A DNA stretch of 64,000 nt from Hsuehochloa calcarea. Taxonomy: Eukaryota > Streptophyta > Magnoliopsida > Poales > Poaceae. The DNA is taken from the NCBI GenBank assembly GCA_036346395.1, contig CM070598.1, positions 8,291,517 through 8,355,516 of the forward strand. The letters run 5' to 3'. Within the stretch, counting starts at the first letter, position 1, and each line of letters opens with the position of its first letter. The position numbers were made by a program, and so were the translations under genes. The notes below the pieces were generated by a model. It was not told where the DNA came from and did not search any database. It was given only the letters and a program-made list of their open reading frames with translations. Below are positions 33,872-44,557 of the stretch, in pieces.

Positions 33872-34771
33872 CGGATTTGAGGGAGAACGTGATCCTGATA
33901 AGATCTCCTTCTCGTACGCTCTTGAGGTAGAAGATGGCACAAGGGCTTACAATGCAAATAGTAAGTTAATGAAACACTACTAATCACAGAACTGTTGCAT
34001 AAAGGCATGTGGTCGGCGCTGTACTGGCATCCTCGTCCAAATCAGGACCCAAAAAGATCGGTTGTTAGGACAGGATGTAGATAGTCGGCAGGTAGTACTA
34101 GCAGGCTAGCTAGCCTTAACATTAGGATATACATGCAGGGTAATTATGAACCCCCCGCCCGCGCTGCAATACTTCTTGCCGGACAACCGCATATCTTATG
34201 AGTTTTTGCCCGCATTGTTGGAGCCGCTTTTAGTAAAACGGCTGTTCGTACGGTGTAATATTATTTTTGGAAATGTGTCGGTGTGCAATATGTGTTCTAC
34301 ATTGTTCCTCCCGCACACACAGCTCACCTCTGTCGTTCCATGGAGGCTCGAACGGCTCTCTGCCCGCCATGCCGCCCCCTGCCATGCGTCTTGCGTCCGG
34401 TCGCCGCCTCTTCTGTGGCTTCCTGGTCTAGACATCCCGTGTCCGTGGTACCCTAGCCCGAACGGTGCTACTTACACCACGTCACACCTCGTTTGGGCCA
34501 GCGTAGCCCCGTGGCCCTAACGCACCTCGTTCGTTGCATGGTGGTCTGTACGCTTGTTGCCTGTCCACCTGGCTCGCGGTGGCTTGCGGTTCTGGGTCCC
34601 CCTCCCACGGACCCGGCACGCAGCAGCGCCGCACCACGCTAGCCCCGGACGCGCCTCACTCCGACGCACTTATTCCATGTCATCCGTCCATCGATCTTTT
34701 CACTCGCATGCATGCTGCCAGCGCGCGGGAAGGAATCCGATTCCTCCTGTTGCTCGTGCTCTCACCCCCGC

Positions 34772-34778
34772 TATAAAT
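34772..34778 (+). promoter_or_regulatory. TATA box upstream of PMD relic C
   Basis: TATAAAT is followed by 'gagtagcgagagagacg' and a CT-rich leader. It is equivalent to 19087-19093. Confidence 0.5.
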
Positions 34779-34959
34779 TCTGAGTAGCGAGAGAGACGCT
34801 TCACTCACTGTCATCCTTGCTTGCTCTCTCGATGCTTCGGTCGATTTCGTTTTCGTAGACGATTAAGCATTGTTTGGAGCCGTCAATAGCGGTCACATTA
34901 ACAGCTAAATTTTTTACCGTTCATATTTCTTTACTAACTGTGTAGTTACTTAATTAGTC

Positions 34960-35570
34960 GTAGTAAATTAGTTGTTGTTATTTAGGCATAATTAATTTAG
35001 TCTTTATCATTTAGGGGTAAGTAATTTTGTGTTAGTTAATTAGTTGCAATTAATTAGACCGTTATTTATTCGTAGCATAGTTAAATAGTTATGAATGAAT
35101 TAGTCGTAATTAATTAGTCGCAATTAATTAGTTATAGTTAATTAAGTCTTTTCTAATTAATCATAATTAATTTAGTCGTACTGAGTTAGTCGTAATAAAT
35201 TTAGTGGCCTTGTTAAGTGGTAATTATTTATTTTTAATTAATATGTGTTAATTAATTACTCATAATTAATTTAGTGGTATTTAATTCATCGTAAATAATT
35301 TAGTCCTAAATAATGTAGTTGTCATTATTAAGTTGTAATTCATTTGTGGTAATTAATCAGCCCTAATTAATTAAGAGGTAATGATTTAGTCATAATTATT
35401 TAGTCGCAAATAATTAAGTATTAATTAATTTATCATACTTGATTAGTCGTAACTAATTTGGTTGTAATTAATTAGTTCATATTATTTTGTTGCCTGTATT
35501 TAGTCATATTTTTAAATTTTTAGTAATTCGTCATCGTCATTATTAATTTATTCATTAATAATCTGTGTTT
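34960..35570. repeat. AT-rich stretch of degenerate 'TAATTAGTCG' repeats
   Basis: The words 'aattaattagtcg', 'gtaattaat' and 'taatttagtcgta' recur roughly every 12-25 bp. It lies between the TATA box and the PMD ATG, so it is probably the leader intron, expanded by slippage. It has no coding content. Confidence 0.5.
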
Positions 35571-35586
35571 TCATCTCTTACAAGTC

Positions 35587-36195
35587 ATGTCTCTACCAGA
35601 GTTTCTAGAACCCTTCTACGGCGAGTATCACCGGTGCAAGTTGTGAATCAACGGGAACGCGGATGGCCCTCCACCCCTTGTGCTTCAGTCCGAGAAGCAT
35701 TACTGGCGGCTCGATGCTCACTACGTCCCATTCCTTCAGGACACAGGCTTGTTGCCCTTTACGAGGCTGCTCTCGGTTAGACGCTACTTCACACTAGACG
35801 ACAGTGTGATGTCGGCACTCATCGACAAGTGAAGACCCGAGACACACACGTTCCACTCTCGGTGGGGAGAGATGATGATCACTCTCTGGGATGTCTCATT
35901 CTTGACCGGTCTCCTGATTAGGGGCAAGCCACTTGTTCCAAACTATTCGTCAGCGGGCAGGAAGGTCCGATTGGGGTATCGGTTTGGTATACTTGTCCCG
36001 GATAGTGACCGTGTTGTCTCTCGGACATGGCTAAGGAATTTTGGTCAATGCTCGCTGCTTGCACCTGACGAGTTTGTTAGGACGCACCTTGTCGCTTACC
36101 TTCTTCATCTCTTCGGTTGGGACCTATTTCCCACCACAGAGGGCGATTGGACGCACCTTGTGGATGGACGATACGTGTTCAGGCCACCATGTAAC
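35587..36195 (+). pseudogene. PMD gene, relic C (5' exon)
   Basis: The ATG at 35587 reads MSLPEFLEPFYGEYHRCKL, then a stop, then 'NADGPPPLVLQSEKHYWRLDAHYVPFLQDTGLL' and 'ALIDK*RPETHTFHSRWGE'. It continues open from 35872 with MMITLWDVSFLTGLLIRGKPL and 'DEFVRTHLVAYLLHLFGWDLFPTTEGD' to about 36190, where it meets the GC-rich MULE end. It covers roughly the first half of PF10536. Two in-frame stops and the missing 3' exons make it a pseudogene. It is the best-preserved 5' exon on the plus strand and the closest relative of relic A, since both start MSL(L/P)xFLE and share 'DVSFLT(S/G)L'. Confidence 0.75.
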
Positions 36196-36573
36196 AGACA
36201 AGGTGGCGTGTGGGCCACAGAGCTATGGACAGGCGTCCAGGCCAGGGGGCACAGACGAGGCGTGACATGGCGCAAGCAGCACCGTCCGCGCTAGGGTGCC
36301 ACGAACGAGGGCTGTCTGGGCCAGGGAGCCATGAACGAGGTGGCGACCGGGCGCGGGACACATGTACAACAAGGGGCGACGTGGCGGGCGAAGAGCCGTC
36401 TGGGCCACCAGGGAACAGTAGAGGTGAGCACCGCGCACGGGAGGAACGGTGTAGGACACACGTCGCACACCGGCTCGTCTGTGGTGCCAAAAAAGGCATT
36501 ACACCATGCGAATGACCAGTTTTGCTAAAAGCGACGCCAATAGTGCCATATAGGGGAAAAACTCCACCTCTTA

Positions 36574-38149
36574 GTCTATCTTTTTCCTTAGCATCTAGAA
36601 ACACCAGACAACCTGCTTGGAATACATAAATTTCATAAAACTCTACAGAAACTACCATTTCTTACAAACTTATAGTGTGCCCCACGCATATGCCTGGCTA
36701 GATTTGTTTCGAAATTTGTATAAATGATTGATAATATATTTACGTATCTTATAGGCGATTTAAACTTTTGAGATATCCTAAACATTGGAAACGACGATAG
36801 AATCTTGAAAGAAAATACAACTTGGGAACGTAATGGAAGTATGTGCTTTGATGGAAGAAACTTATTGAGCATAATAAGTTGTTGGGGTTCTTAGAAACTA
36901 ACCACTCTTTATCATGCATAGATCATGTAGTTGCATGCCCATATTCTTACTCTATTAGTTTTTTTTTCTCCAAATTGTATGCTTGCATATGTACCTCTAT
37001 TAAATCTCAAGCAATACATTGATTATGTGTGCGACGAGTTATCTTATTAGTTTACATAATATAATGTGCTAGAGTACCTTGCTCACGTATACACCGATGC
37101 ACCATGGACGACCTACCTTAAACTTTTATTCTCTCACACGTTGGCCACCACACCAAACCGTGTGGCTTATATCTCTTCTCGCTACCATAGTTTTTTTTGC
37201 TTTAATCGCCAACAGTAAACCCAAATCTTGATCGATCTCTCTCAGCTTCTACCACTCTTAATACAATACTTTACCAAATAGTTATCTTCTACTTTTCCCG
37301 AATTATTGCTTAATGCTAACCAATGCGACATCAACACACATACACATGCAACCGATGCCGATCCCAGCTGGGACACGTGTCACGCTCTTTCCGGTGATCC
37401 CGAGCATATTTCCTACGGCCGCGCCATCTCTACTCTAAGCTTTTTGCTCCTTTATCTCTGTACGCTCGCGGTTCTATTCGTACGCATGCATGATGTTATA
37501 CATATTCAACGTCCTCTTCTCTTATGTCAGTCGCTCTTCTTCTTCGACGTTGGCCAACTCAACGTTGTTCCATACTAACCGTGATGACCTTCTGTCTTCA
37601 CTAATGCTAGCATGTCTGCTTTAGTAGTTGTCTAACAGTATAGAGAATCTTTTCCCCATCGCCGACAACGACGTGCCCCTCACCAGTGAGGCACGCTCCT
37701 AGTTACCCGATGACACCATATCATCCGTAGCTTGTATTCAATGGAAAGCTTCATCTTCTCTCTGCTAGAGATTCTCCATCATCGAGTTTTTTGCCACTAA
37801 CTTCTTCAACAACACCGACGTTCACCACTTGTAATCGTGGCCCTTGGCTCCTTCAACATTGGACTTTCTCTTCAATGGCTTCGGCAAGCAACACAATATT
37901 GTCTCCAACTCTATCGTCGCCGACACGTCTCTTCGCTTCCCTGTAGATCGATGTCTTCTTGTAAGACAGATCGATGTCATTGCACTCTTTCATAGTCTCC
38001 TCCGACACTATTCGTGCTATTCTCGTTGTAACTTATATTTTTTAAGCAATAATAGAAACACGTGACCTTGAAAGCGAACATGGTGACTTCTTTTATGTCT
38101 CCTCGGACACCATTAGTGTCATCATTTTTATAACTTTTATTTTTATTCA
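36574..38149. other. intergenic, no gene recognised
   Basis: This is mostly AT-rich. 37300-38070 is somewhat C/T-rich with short open frames but no domain, splice pattern or codon bias that convinces me. It may be old TE sequence. Confidence 0.4.
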
Positions 38150-38760
38150 ATAATTTAGTTATTTTTATTGGAGTTCGTATACAAATCAAATTGCTAAATT
38201 TATTTAATTTATTCAGAATGTTAGTTATTTGGGGATTTTATTTTGAAATATGTATGAAAATCAAATTACAAAAAAAATTCTGAATTTTAGTTCTTTTTTC
38301 TAGGAATTCGTATCTGAATCCAATTTATAATTTTTCTTTAATTTTTATTCGTATCACAAGTATTTACGGATTTTACTTTGGAATTCGTATTGAAATCAAA
38401 TTGCTAATTTTATTTGGAATTTCAATTATTTCTTGGTTGTATTTCGTATACAAATATAATTGGCAATTTTTGTTTAATTTGTATTTTGAATTCTAATTAT
38501 TGCAATTCGTATATAAATCAAATTGCTAATTTTATTTATTTTTATTCCAAGTTTTAGTTATTATTTGGTTGGATTTTGTATACAAATATATTTTCCATTT
38601 TTTATTTTTTTATTTCAAATTATAATTATTTTTTGATTGGATTTCGTATACAAATCTATTTTCCAATTTTTAATTCTAAATTGTATTTATTTAGGTATTT
38701 TAGTTGCAAATTCGTATGGAAGTCAAATTGTTGATTTTATTTTATTATTTACTCTGAATT
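38150..38760. repeat. degenerate tandem array, 'ATTCGTATACAAATCAAATTGCTAA' type
   Basis: Phrases like '(g/a)ttcgtat(a/t)(c/g)aaatcaaattgcta' followed by 'ttta(g/t)ttatt' recur about eight times, at intervals of about 60-90 bp. They are diverged in sequence and length. No coding content. Confidence 0.6.
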
Positions 38761-40281
38761 TTAGTTTTATTTTTCTTGACATTGACTCTTTCTTTTAATT
38801 TAGATCGTTATAATTTGGACCTGCCACGATCGTGGTGTAGATTTTTCTATTTTTCACCTATTATTGTGGGAATTTCTAGCTTTTGAGAGCGAACATGATA
38901 ACTTCTTTTGACTCTTCTTTAATAAGATAATAGATTCTGTGAGAACTCGCGACCCACGCATGACTAAATGGAGGATATATATGGTAACATGGAGTCCCTG
39001 TAGACAATTCTGCATGGGTGCATGTTATAGTCGTACACAAGTAATCAGCCTTAGTGTGCCAAGAGATAGAAGGGAATAAGCATGACCTATGACCGAGGGG
39101 CGGGCCAGCAATAGGGCAAGGCTAGGTGGTTGCCCGAGGTACCCCATCGGCCAGACTCCTACTGTGCACCCCTCCGCCATTGCCTGGGCACCAAACATGA
39201 AGAAGGTGTGTCTCAAGGAGGAGGAAGCCAGTGGCTATTGGGGTGCTACAGCACTGGGCCTAGCGAGCTTCTTGGGCCAATGGTAGCATGAGTGAGGAGG
39301 CCCACTAGCCCATCCACAGTCTTTAGTCTTCACCACTTTGAACACACACTCTCTCTCCCACATTACTCTTTCCTAGTGAATGGCGATGTCTCGAGTGGAA
39401 GTAGGGTTGAGGTAACGTGCGGCATCAACGAACTGACCAGAAGCAAGAGGATCGAGGACGCTAGAGCACGCAGTGGCAAGCCATCGAAGAGAGGCATCAC
39501 GCGTACCAGATCGCATGTGGCACCGCGACAAGCCAAGGCCTGAGTCGGTGAGGCAAGCGGCCGGGGGGGGGCACAGCAACAAGCAAGCCAAACAATGATG
39601 GGATTGAGATGGTTCATCCTCAAAACTCATGTCCAAAGCCAAAGGTAACCAAAAAGCAAGTGGAATGAAGGGAATTATTTGGAAATAGAATAGATTGTGA
39701 TTTGTAGTTGGTTCATTGGTTGATTTATGATCAATTAATCGTAACACTCATCACAAAAAATAATAATAGCACTCACTGATTCATCTATTTTATGTCAAAC
39801 TAGTGTGTTCAATAAATTAGTGGTAAATTGTTTGTTCCATCTAGTGTCAGATGCTATTGTTACTGTAGTTGCAATACATCTATTGCGTGCATATTACGTC
39901 GCTATCAGATAATTCCATTAGTCTACGCCGCAAACCTAAAATCAATTCTTGGGTCCGCGTTGCCCAAGCCAAAATTAATTCCGATATCAAATCAATCTCT
40001 CTCTCTCTCTCGTTTTGGCATGGGTTAGTCAAGATTCTTTCAAAAATAATTTCAGAGGTGAGGTCAGCACGGGTTACATCACGCTACCTGCAGTAGGCAA
40101 GATATGTTTCGTTTTCAGAGGTCCGCCCATGCTAAATGCAAGGTCTTCTTGACTTTGGAGTTTGAAGTTTGAATAGATGTCGCCATTTGTCAGTAGACCA
40201 TACAAAACATTTACGTTTCTACGAACACCATTGATTGAGCAGTGACTAGCTACGGCGAATCCGAATGATTGGTTCAAAATG
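38761..40281. other. intergenic, no gene recognised
   Basis: 39060-39620 is GC-richer with short open frames on both strands but no domain. A (CT)n run lies at 39995-40011. It is probably old TE sequence. Confidence 0.35.
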
Positions 40282-40379
40282 CCGGACATAAATACGGGAA
40301 TTTTTAAATAATTTTTTTAATTCAGAATTACAGAAATTACGCCACCATGTTTTTTTTTTCTAAAATAATCATGGGTCAC

Positions 40380-40580
40380 CGTACCGTTGGGTGACTTAGA
40401 ACTAGTCGTTCAACCACTTGGTGACTGCACAAAGTCGTCGAATGAACGCACGATAAGAGTTAGAGTCACAAAGTGGTTGAACGACTTTATTAAATCACCC
40501 GGTGCGTGAGCGACTTTATTAAATCACCTAATCGATGTGCGACTTGGAGTCCGTCGCCCAATCGATGAACGACTTGAAGC
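40380..40580. repeat. left subterminal palindrome cluster of MULE D
   Basis: About six diverged units of the type 'accgttgggtgac', 'gtggttgaacgac', 'gatgtgcgac' and 'cgcccaatcgatgaacgac' occur here. They are equivalent to the cluster at 53790-54000. Confidence 0.6.
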
Positions 40581-41187
40581 AGGATAACTGTTTTAACTTC
40601 AAACCCCTCGAGTTTGACCGAGCTAAAAAACCAGGAAATAAATTTCTAAAATTATAAAAATTTCTAGAGGTATTCCTGGGAAGATGTAGTACCCAGATAA
40701 AATTTGTAATCTTGCTATTCGAGATTTATTCTACTTATTTTAATTCATTAACAACATGGCTTTTAGATTTTGGTTTGAATTTTTACAATTTTGACTTAAG
40801 CTCCATAAATTTGGGGAAAATTATATTTATTCAAGATAAATATTATATTATTTAAATAAATTATTTTCTAGAGATGATGATGTTGTATTCGTAGAATCTC
40901 AAGGGTACGAAATTTGTCAGACTCGCAATAACATTTTGTGATTGTCATATGTTGTTGTAGTGCGCTAATTTTCTGAATAATTTTGTGAGTACGAAGGTAA
41001 GTGATATTACAATGTGGCAGTAAATTCATACACGGTGGATAACTTTGCAGAAATAGTGCAACAATAACAACACTTAATTTGATCTGACAAGGGGTTACAT
41101 GGCATGCAGGCTAACGAACCAAGGTCGGTACAAGCATACCTTTAGCGAATTAGAAATACATGAGACGGATGGACGAAGAGACTCGCA

Positions 41188-41953
41188 CTACTGCGTGGAT
41201 CGAGGCCATTTGCCCTTCCTTGTGAGCTCGATGTTGTATTCCTCGCCGGCCGCCTTGGTCTCAGCCGCAATTTCCCTATTTTTCTCGCGCTCCCTCTCGC
41301 GAGCCTCACGCTCTCTGCGCCTGCACGCGTCGAGATGGGCCTGCGTCTCCCGCCGGATACGCTGGTTGTGCTCTTCGGTGCGGCGCTCCTCCTCCCTCCT
41401 CTCGCGGTCCCTGTTGGCATCTCACTCCTCGCAATCGAGAGTCCACTGGTCGTATGGGTGGATCTCTAGGTCGAACCATTTGCGATAGCCATATAGCGGA
41501 TTCGGGAACTACGACTAGATAAGAGAGGTTGTTAGTGTGGACTTTCAAAGAGAAATGGTAGGGTAACTTACTGCTACCTGTCCTTACCGGCTGCCGATAG
41601 CATCTTGTGTCCCAACGACTGTTGGGATAGTCTTTGGTGTAGTTTGCACAACCCCAGTAACGCATGCCCAGGCTTAGCTAGTGCTTGGAATTGAAGAACT
41701 TGCATCTGTCCCTACACCAACAGAGGGGTGGCGTCTCCCTCTTGGGTGGGTATTGCGGCGAATGCTCGGTTATGATGTTCTGGTAGGGGTTGCTGCTATG
41801 GGGGGCGGCATCATTGCGGGGAGGTGGCCTCCTGGCACGCTCCCTTTGCTCCTCCTGGGCCGCATACTCCCTTTGCATTTCGCGGATCTCCTCCAAGTGC
41901 TTGTCCATCTGAGCGAGATTATGTTGAAGTCTGAATGCAGGAGAACCCGACAT
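41188..41953 (-). pseudogene. GRF-type zinc-finger/coiled-coil gene of MULE D
   Basis: The likely start at 41953 reads MSGSPAFRLQHNLAQMDKHL, then a charged 'EIREMQREYAAQEEQRERARR' segment, then 'PPLCWCRDRCKFFNSKH', a stop (41678-41680) and 'GMRYWGCANYTKDYPNSRW'. A clean GT-AG intron (41587-41509) joins 'RCYRQP' in frame to 'FPNPLYGYRKWFDLEIHPYDQW'. After a TGA (41422-41424) comes a long Arg/Glu coiled coil ending at 41188. The C-x-C ... GMRY(W/F)xCANY pattern is the GRF-like ribbon found in many plant MULE-linked genes. Two in-frame stops argue for a pseudogene. It lies just downstream of the transposase gene, in the same orientation. Confidence 0.55.
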
Positions 41954-42701
41954 GGAAGGGGTAGTACTTATATGCCGAGCCGGCGCTGCGTACATAACTA
42001 AATTGTAATTCAGTTGAAGAAAATTCACGTCCGCGAGGTAGTGGCCCTGAAAAGGTGACTCATCGGGTCACATCGTCCTGAAAAGCTGACTCGTCGGGTC
42101 ATGTTGTCCTGAAAAGCTGACTCATTGGGTCATGTCATCTTGCTTTGCAGAGAATGGTCACGTGGTGCGCTGCCAAGCGAGGTCATGTCGTGCATTTCAA
42201 TTAAGACGAGATATTGACACTTCAAATAAAGGTAAAATTTGCAATTATGATACAATTAGTTTCACAGTGCTTACAACAACCAAAGTACTGACTAAAGTAC
42301 AAGTTACAACATACTAGTAGTTCTAATCTCAGTACCCCTACACACCCAACAAGAAGCGGTGCTACACTTCATGCTGGTGTTCCTACGTGTTGGCAGGCGC
42401 CTTGCAAGTTCTCACCATATGGCCTTCCTGGCGGTAGCGGCCGCAACATATACCCGCCGCTCTAGCTTGCCTTTCGTTCATATCGTTCCTAATGCGATGA
42501 ATTTGCCGACGGCCCTCCTCCCTTCAATAGGCCAAGATCCAGAATCCAAGTCCTCTGTGCAATATCTAACGTGGCGAAGTTGCCAACAACCCTGAAGCCT
42601 CTTAGCTCGCCGCACCACGCCTGCTGCACCCTCTCCTTCATGAAGTACTCTGATATGAGGTTCAATGGGTCCATATGGATGGTCCGACACGCGACGAGGA
42701 C

Positions 42702-42746
42702 ATGAGAGCATGGCTTGTGAAGAAGCTTTGGCTTGTTGCATGTGCA
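42702..42746 (-). other. SWIM zinc-finger motif in the MULE transposase
   Basis: The pattern is C-x-C-x9-C-x-H, with 'HKPCSHVLVAC' intact. It is characteristic of plant MULE transposases and FAR1/FHY3-type proteins. Confidence 0.8.
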
Positions 42747-44557
42747 GCTAGGTTTATTCACATGGTCTCCAAGGCATACTTTGCGGGTAACAAGAAACCG
42801 AGCCGTCCCAAATCCGGCTCTGTCTCGAAGGACCACGTCAAAATGATGCTCCGTATTGCCCATTATGAACACCGTGTGAGACTGAGCCTTCACGGTCCTA
42901 GCCTACATGTACGCTGTAATCTTTGAGCTAGTACGGTGTATGTGGGTTGGTTGTATGAAGTGCTGCATTTGTGTGCCTTTCCCTGAAATATCTGATTGTA
43001 CCATGCAAAATGCCTTCCACGATGGCGACGAGGGACTGAGAACAGATACCCCTAATAACCCAGTTGTACACCTCGGCAAGGTTAGTGGTCATTATGATGT
43101 ATCTTGCACCGTCCGTGTCGTGCAGTAAGGACTACTTCTCCAATGGCTCGGCCTCAATCCAATGAGAGAAGCACCGATGTCCCTCGAGGTCCTCCATGTC
43201 AAATGGGGAGGGTTGAGCTCCCGTAGTAGTATGAGGCGTTTAGGTTGCGTCGCCCCAGGAATGAGCGGACGCTTGTTCCTGTCGACGACATGCCTCTTGG
43301 TGTGCTCCTCCAACATCTCCCACAACGCATCAAATTTACGTTGCTCGTTCTGCATAGCAAGCCTCTTGAACAACTTCATTAGCGGTTGCTGCCTGAACTA
43401 TTTGAAGAAGTTCGCCCCTAGATGGCGAATGAACCATCTGTTCCTCATGTCCGGCCAAGGGAACGACTCATCATGGTCTTGCTGAAGTTTTCGGAGGACC
43501 TTCATCATCCCGGGGTGGTGATAATGGATTATGCAGACATTAGGACGTGCCCCAACTACACCCTCCTTCAGATGTCGAAGGAACCACAACCAGATGTCGA
43601 AATTCTCACTTTCGACGAAAGCGATGGTTAAGGGCAAAATCTGATTGTTGCCATCAACACCAATTGTTATCAGGATCACGCCCTTGTATTTACCAGTTAG
43701 AAACATCCCGTCCGCTGATATCACGGGCAACATGTGTCAGAATGCATCGATGCAGGGTCCGAATGCTAAGAAGGCCCTATGCAATACAAGAAAACCTAGT
43801 GGTGGCCTTTTGGATGGCTTGTCCTTCATAGCAATGTATATGACCGGGTTCCTGTCTTGTAGCATCTGGAGCATACGAGGAAGGTTGTCATAGGATGCCT
43901 CGAAAGAACCAAACTTCCTTTCCAAAGCCTTCTGCTTAGCACGTCATGCCTCCGCGTAGCTAATCTTGTACTTGAATTTTTTGCTCGATAGCCACCATGA
44001 TGTGCTTGGCCTCCATATTCGTCTTCTTCACTATCTCTCCGTACATCATATTAGCTATGAAGGCGGACATTAGGTTGCGATGCTTCGGCAAAATACTACT
44101 GAGTAAGCAGGTGTGCGCGTCCACCTTGGAGACAATCCAGTGAGTCTCGTATTGTGGTCTCCATGCGTGCACATGCCAAGGACACACAGCCTGCTCGCAG
44201 ACCACGGTGTACTGCTCCTAGCTGGATTTGTGGACACAAAACGTTCGCTGCATAGATAAGACCCATAGCTTAATGACATCCTGTAGTGATCCCTTGTCAG
44301 CAAACATTACACGAAGCCGAACCTCCGTCTCATGGTACTCCCACAGTGATTCATGCTCGTCGTGCACAGTAAGACCCTCAACGTCCACTCTATTCCATTC
44401 CTGCGGGATGGGACCTTCCTCCTCCTCAGAAGAGTCATCACAATCCTCTTCTAAAGCTTCCTCCTCCGCCCGAGCTGTTAAGTCATCGATCTTCATCTAA
44501 CGCACTATGTTGTTGGCATGCTCCCCTGCATCTGCCTGTGCACTAGGCTGAGCGTGC

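Larger units (their letters stand above)
34199..36564 (+). mobile_element. 2.4 kb MULE carrying PMD relic C
   Basis: Inverted ends: the left 'gagtttttgcccgcattgttgg' and 'cgcttttagtaaaac' match the reverse complement of 36520-36564 ('cgcttttagcaaaac', 'gagtttttcccc'), followed by '(c/t)g(t/c)a(c/t)ggtgtaat'. Similarity continues inward through GC-rich subterminal repeats (34320-34540 and 36200-36500), so the TIRs are roughly 340 bp. A possible 9-bp TSD is catatctta (34190-34198) against cacctctta (36565-36573), 7 of 9 matching. The interior holds a promoter, an AT-rich leader and a truncated PMD gene, but no transposase. Confidence 0.65.

Noticed and set aside
33780..33983. Small gene with NAGLHxWANS peptide repeats
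   Set aside because: The repeat comes from a 33-bp tandem duplication in non-coding DNA. There is no start context, domain or neighbour to support it.
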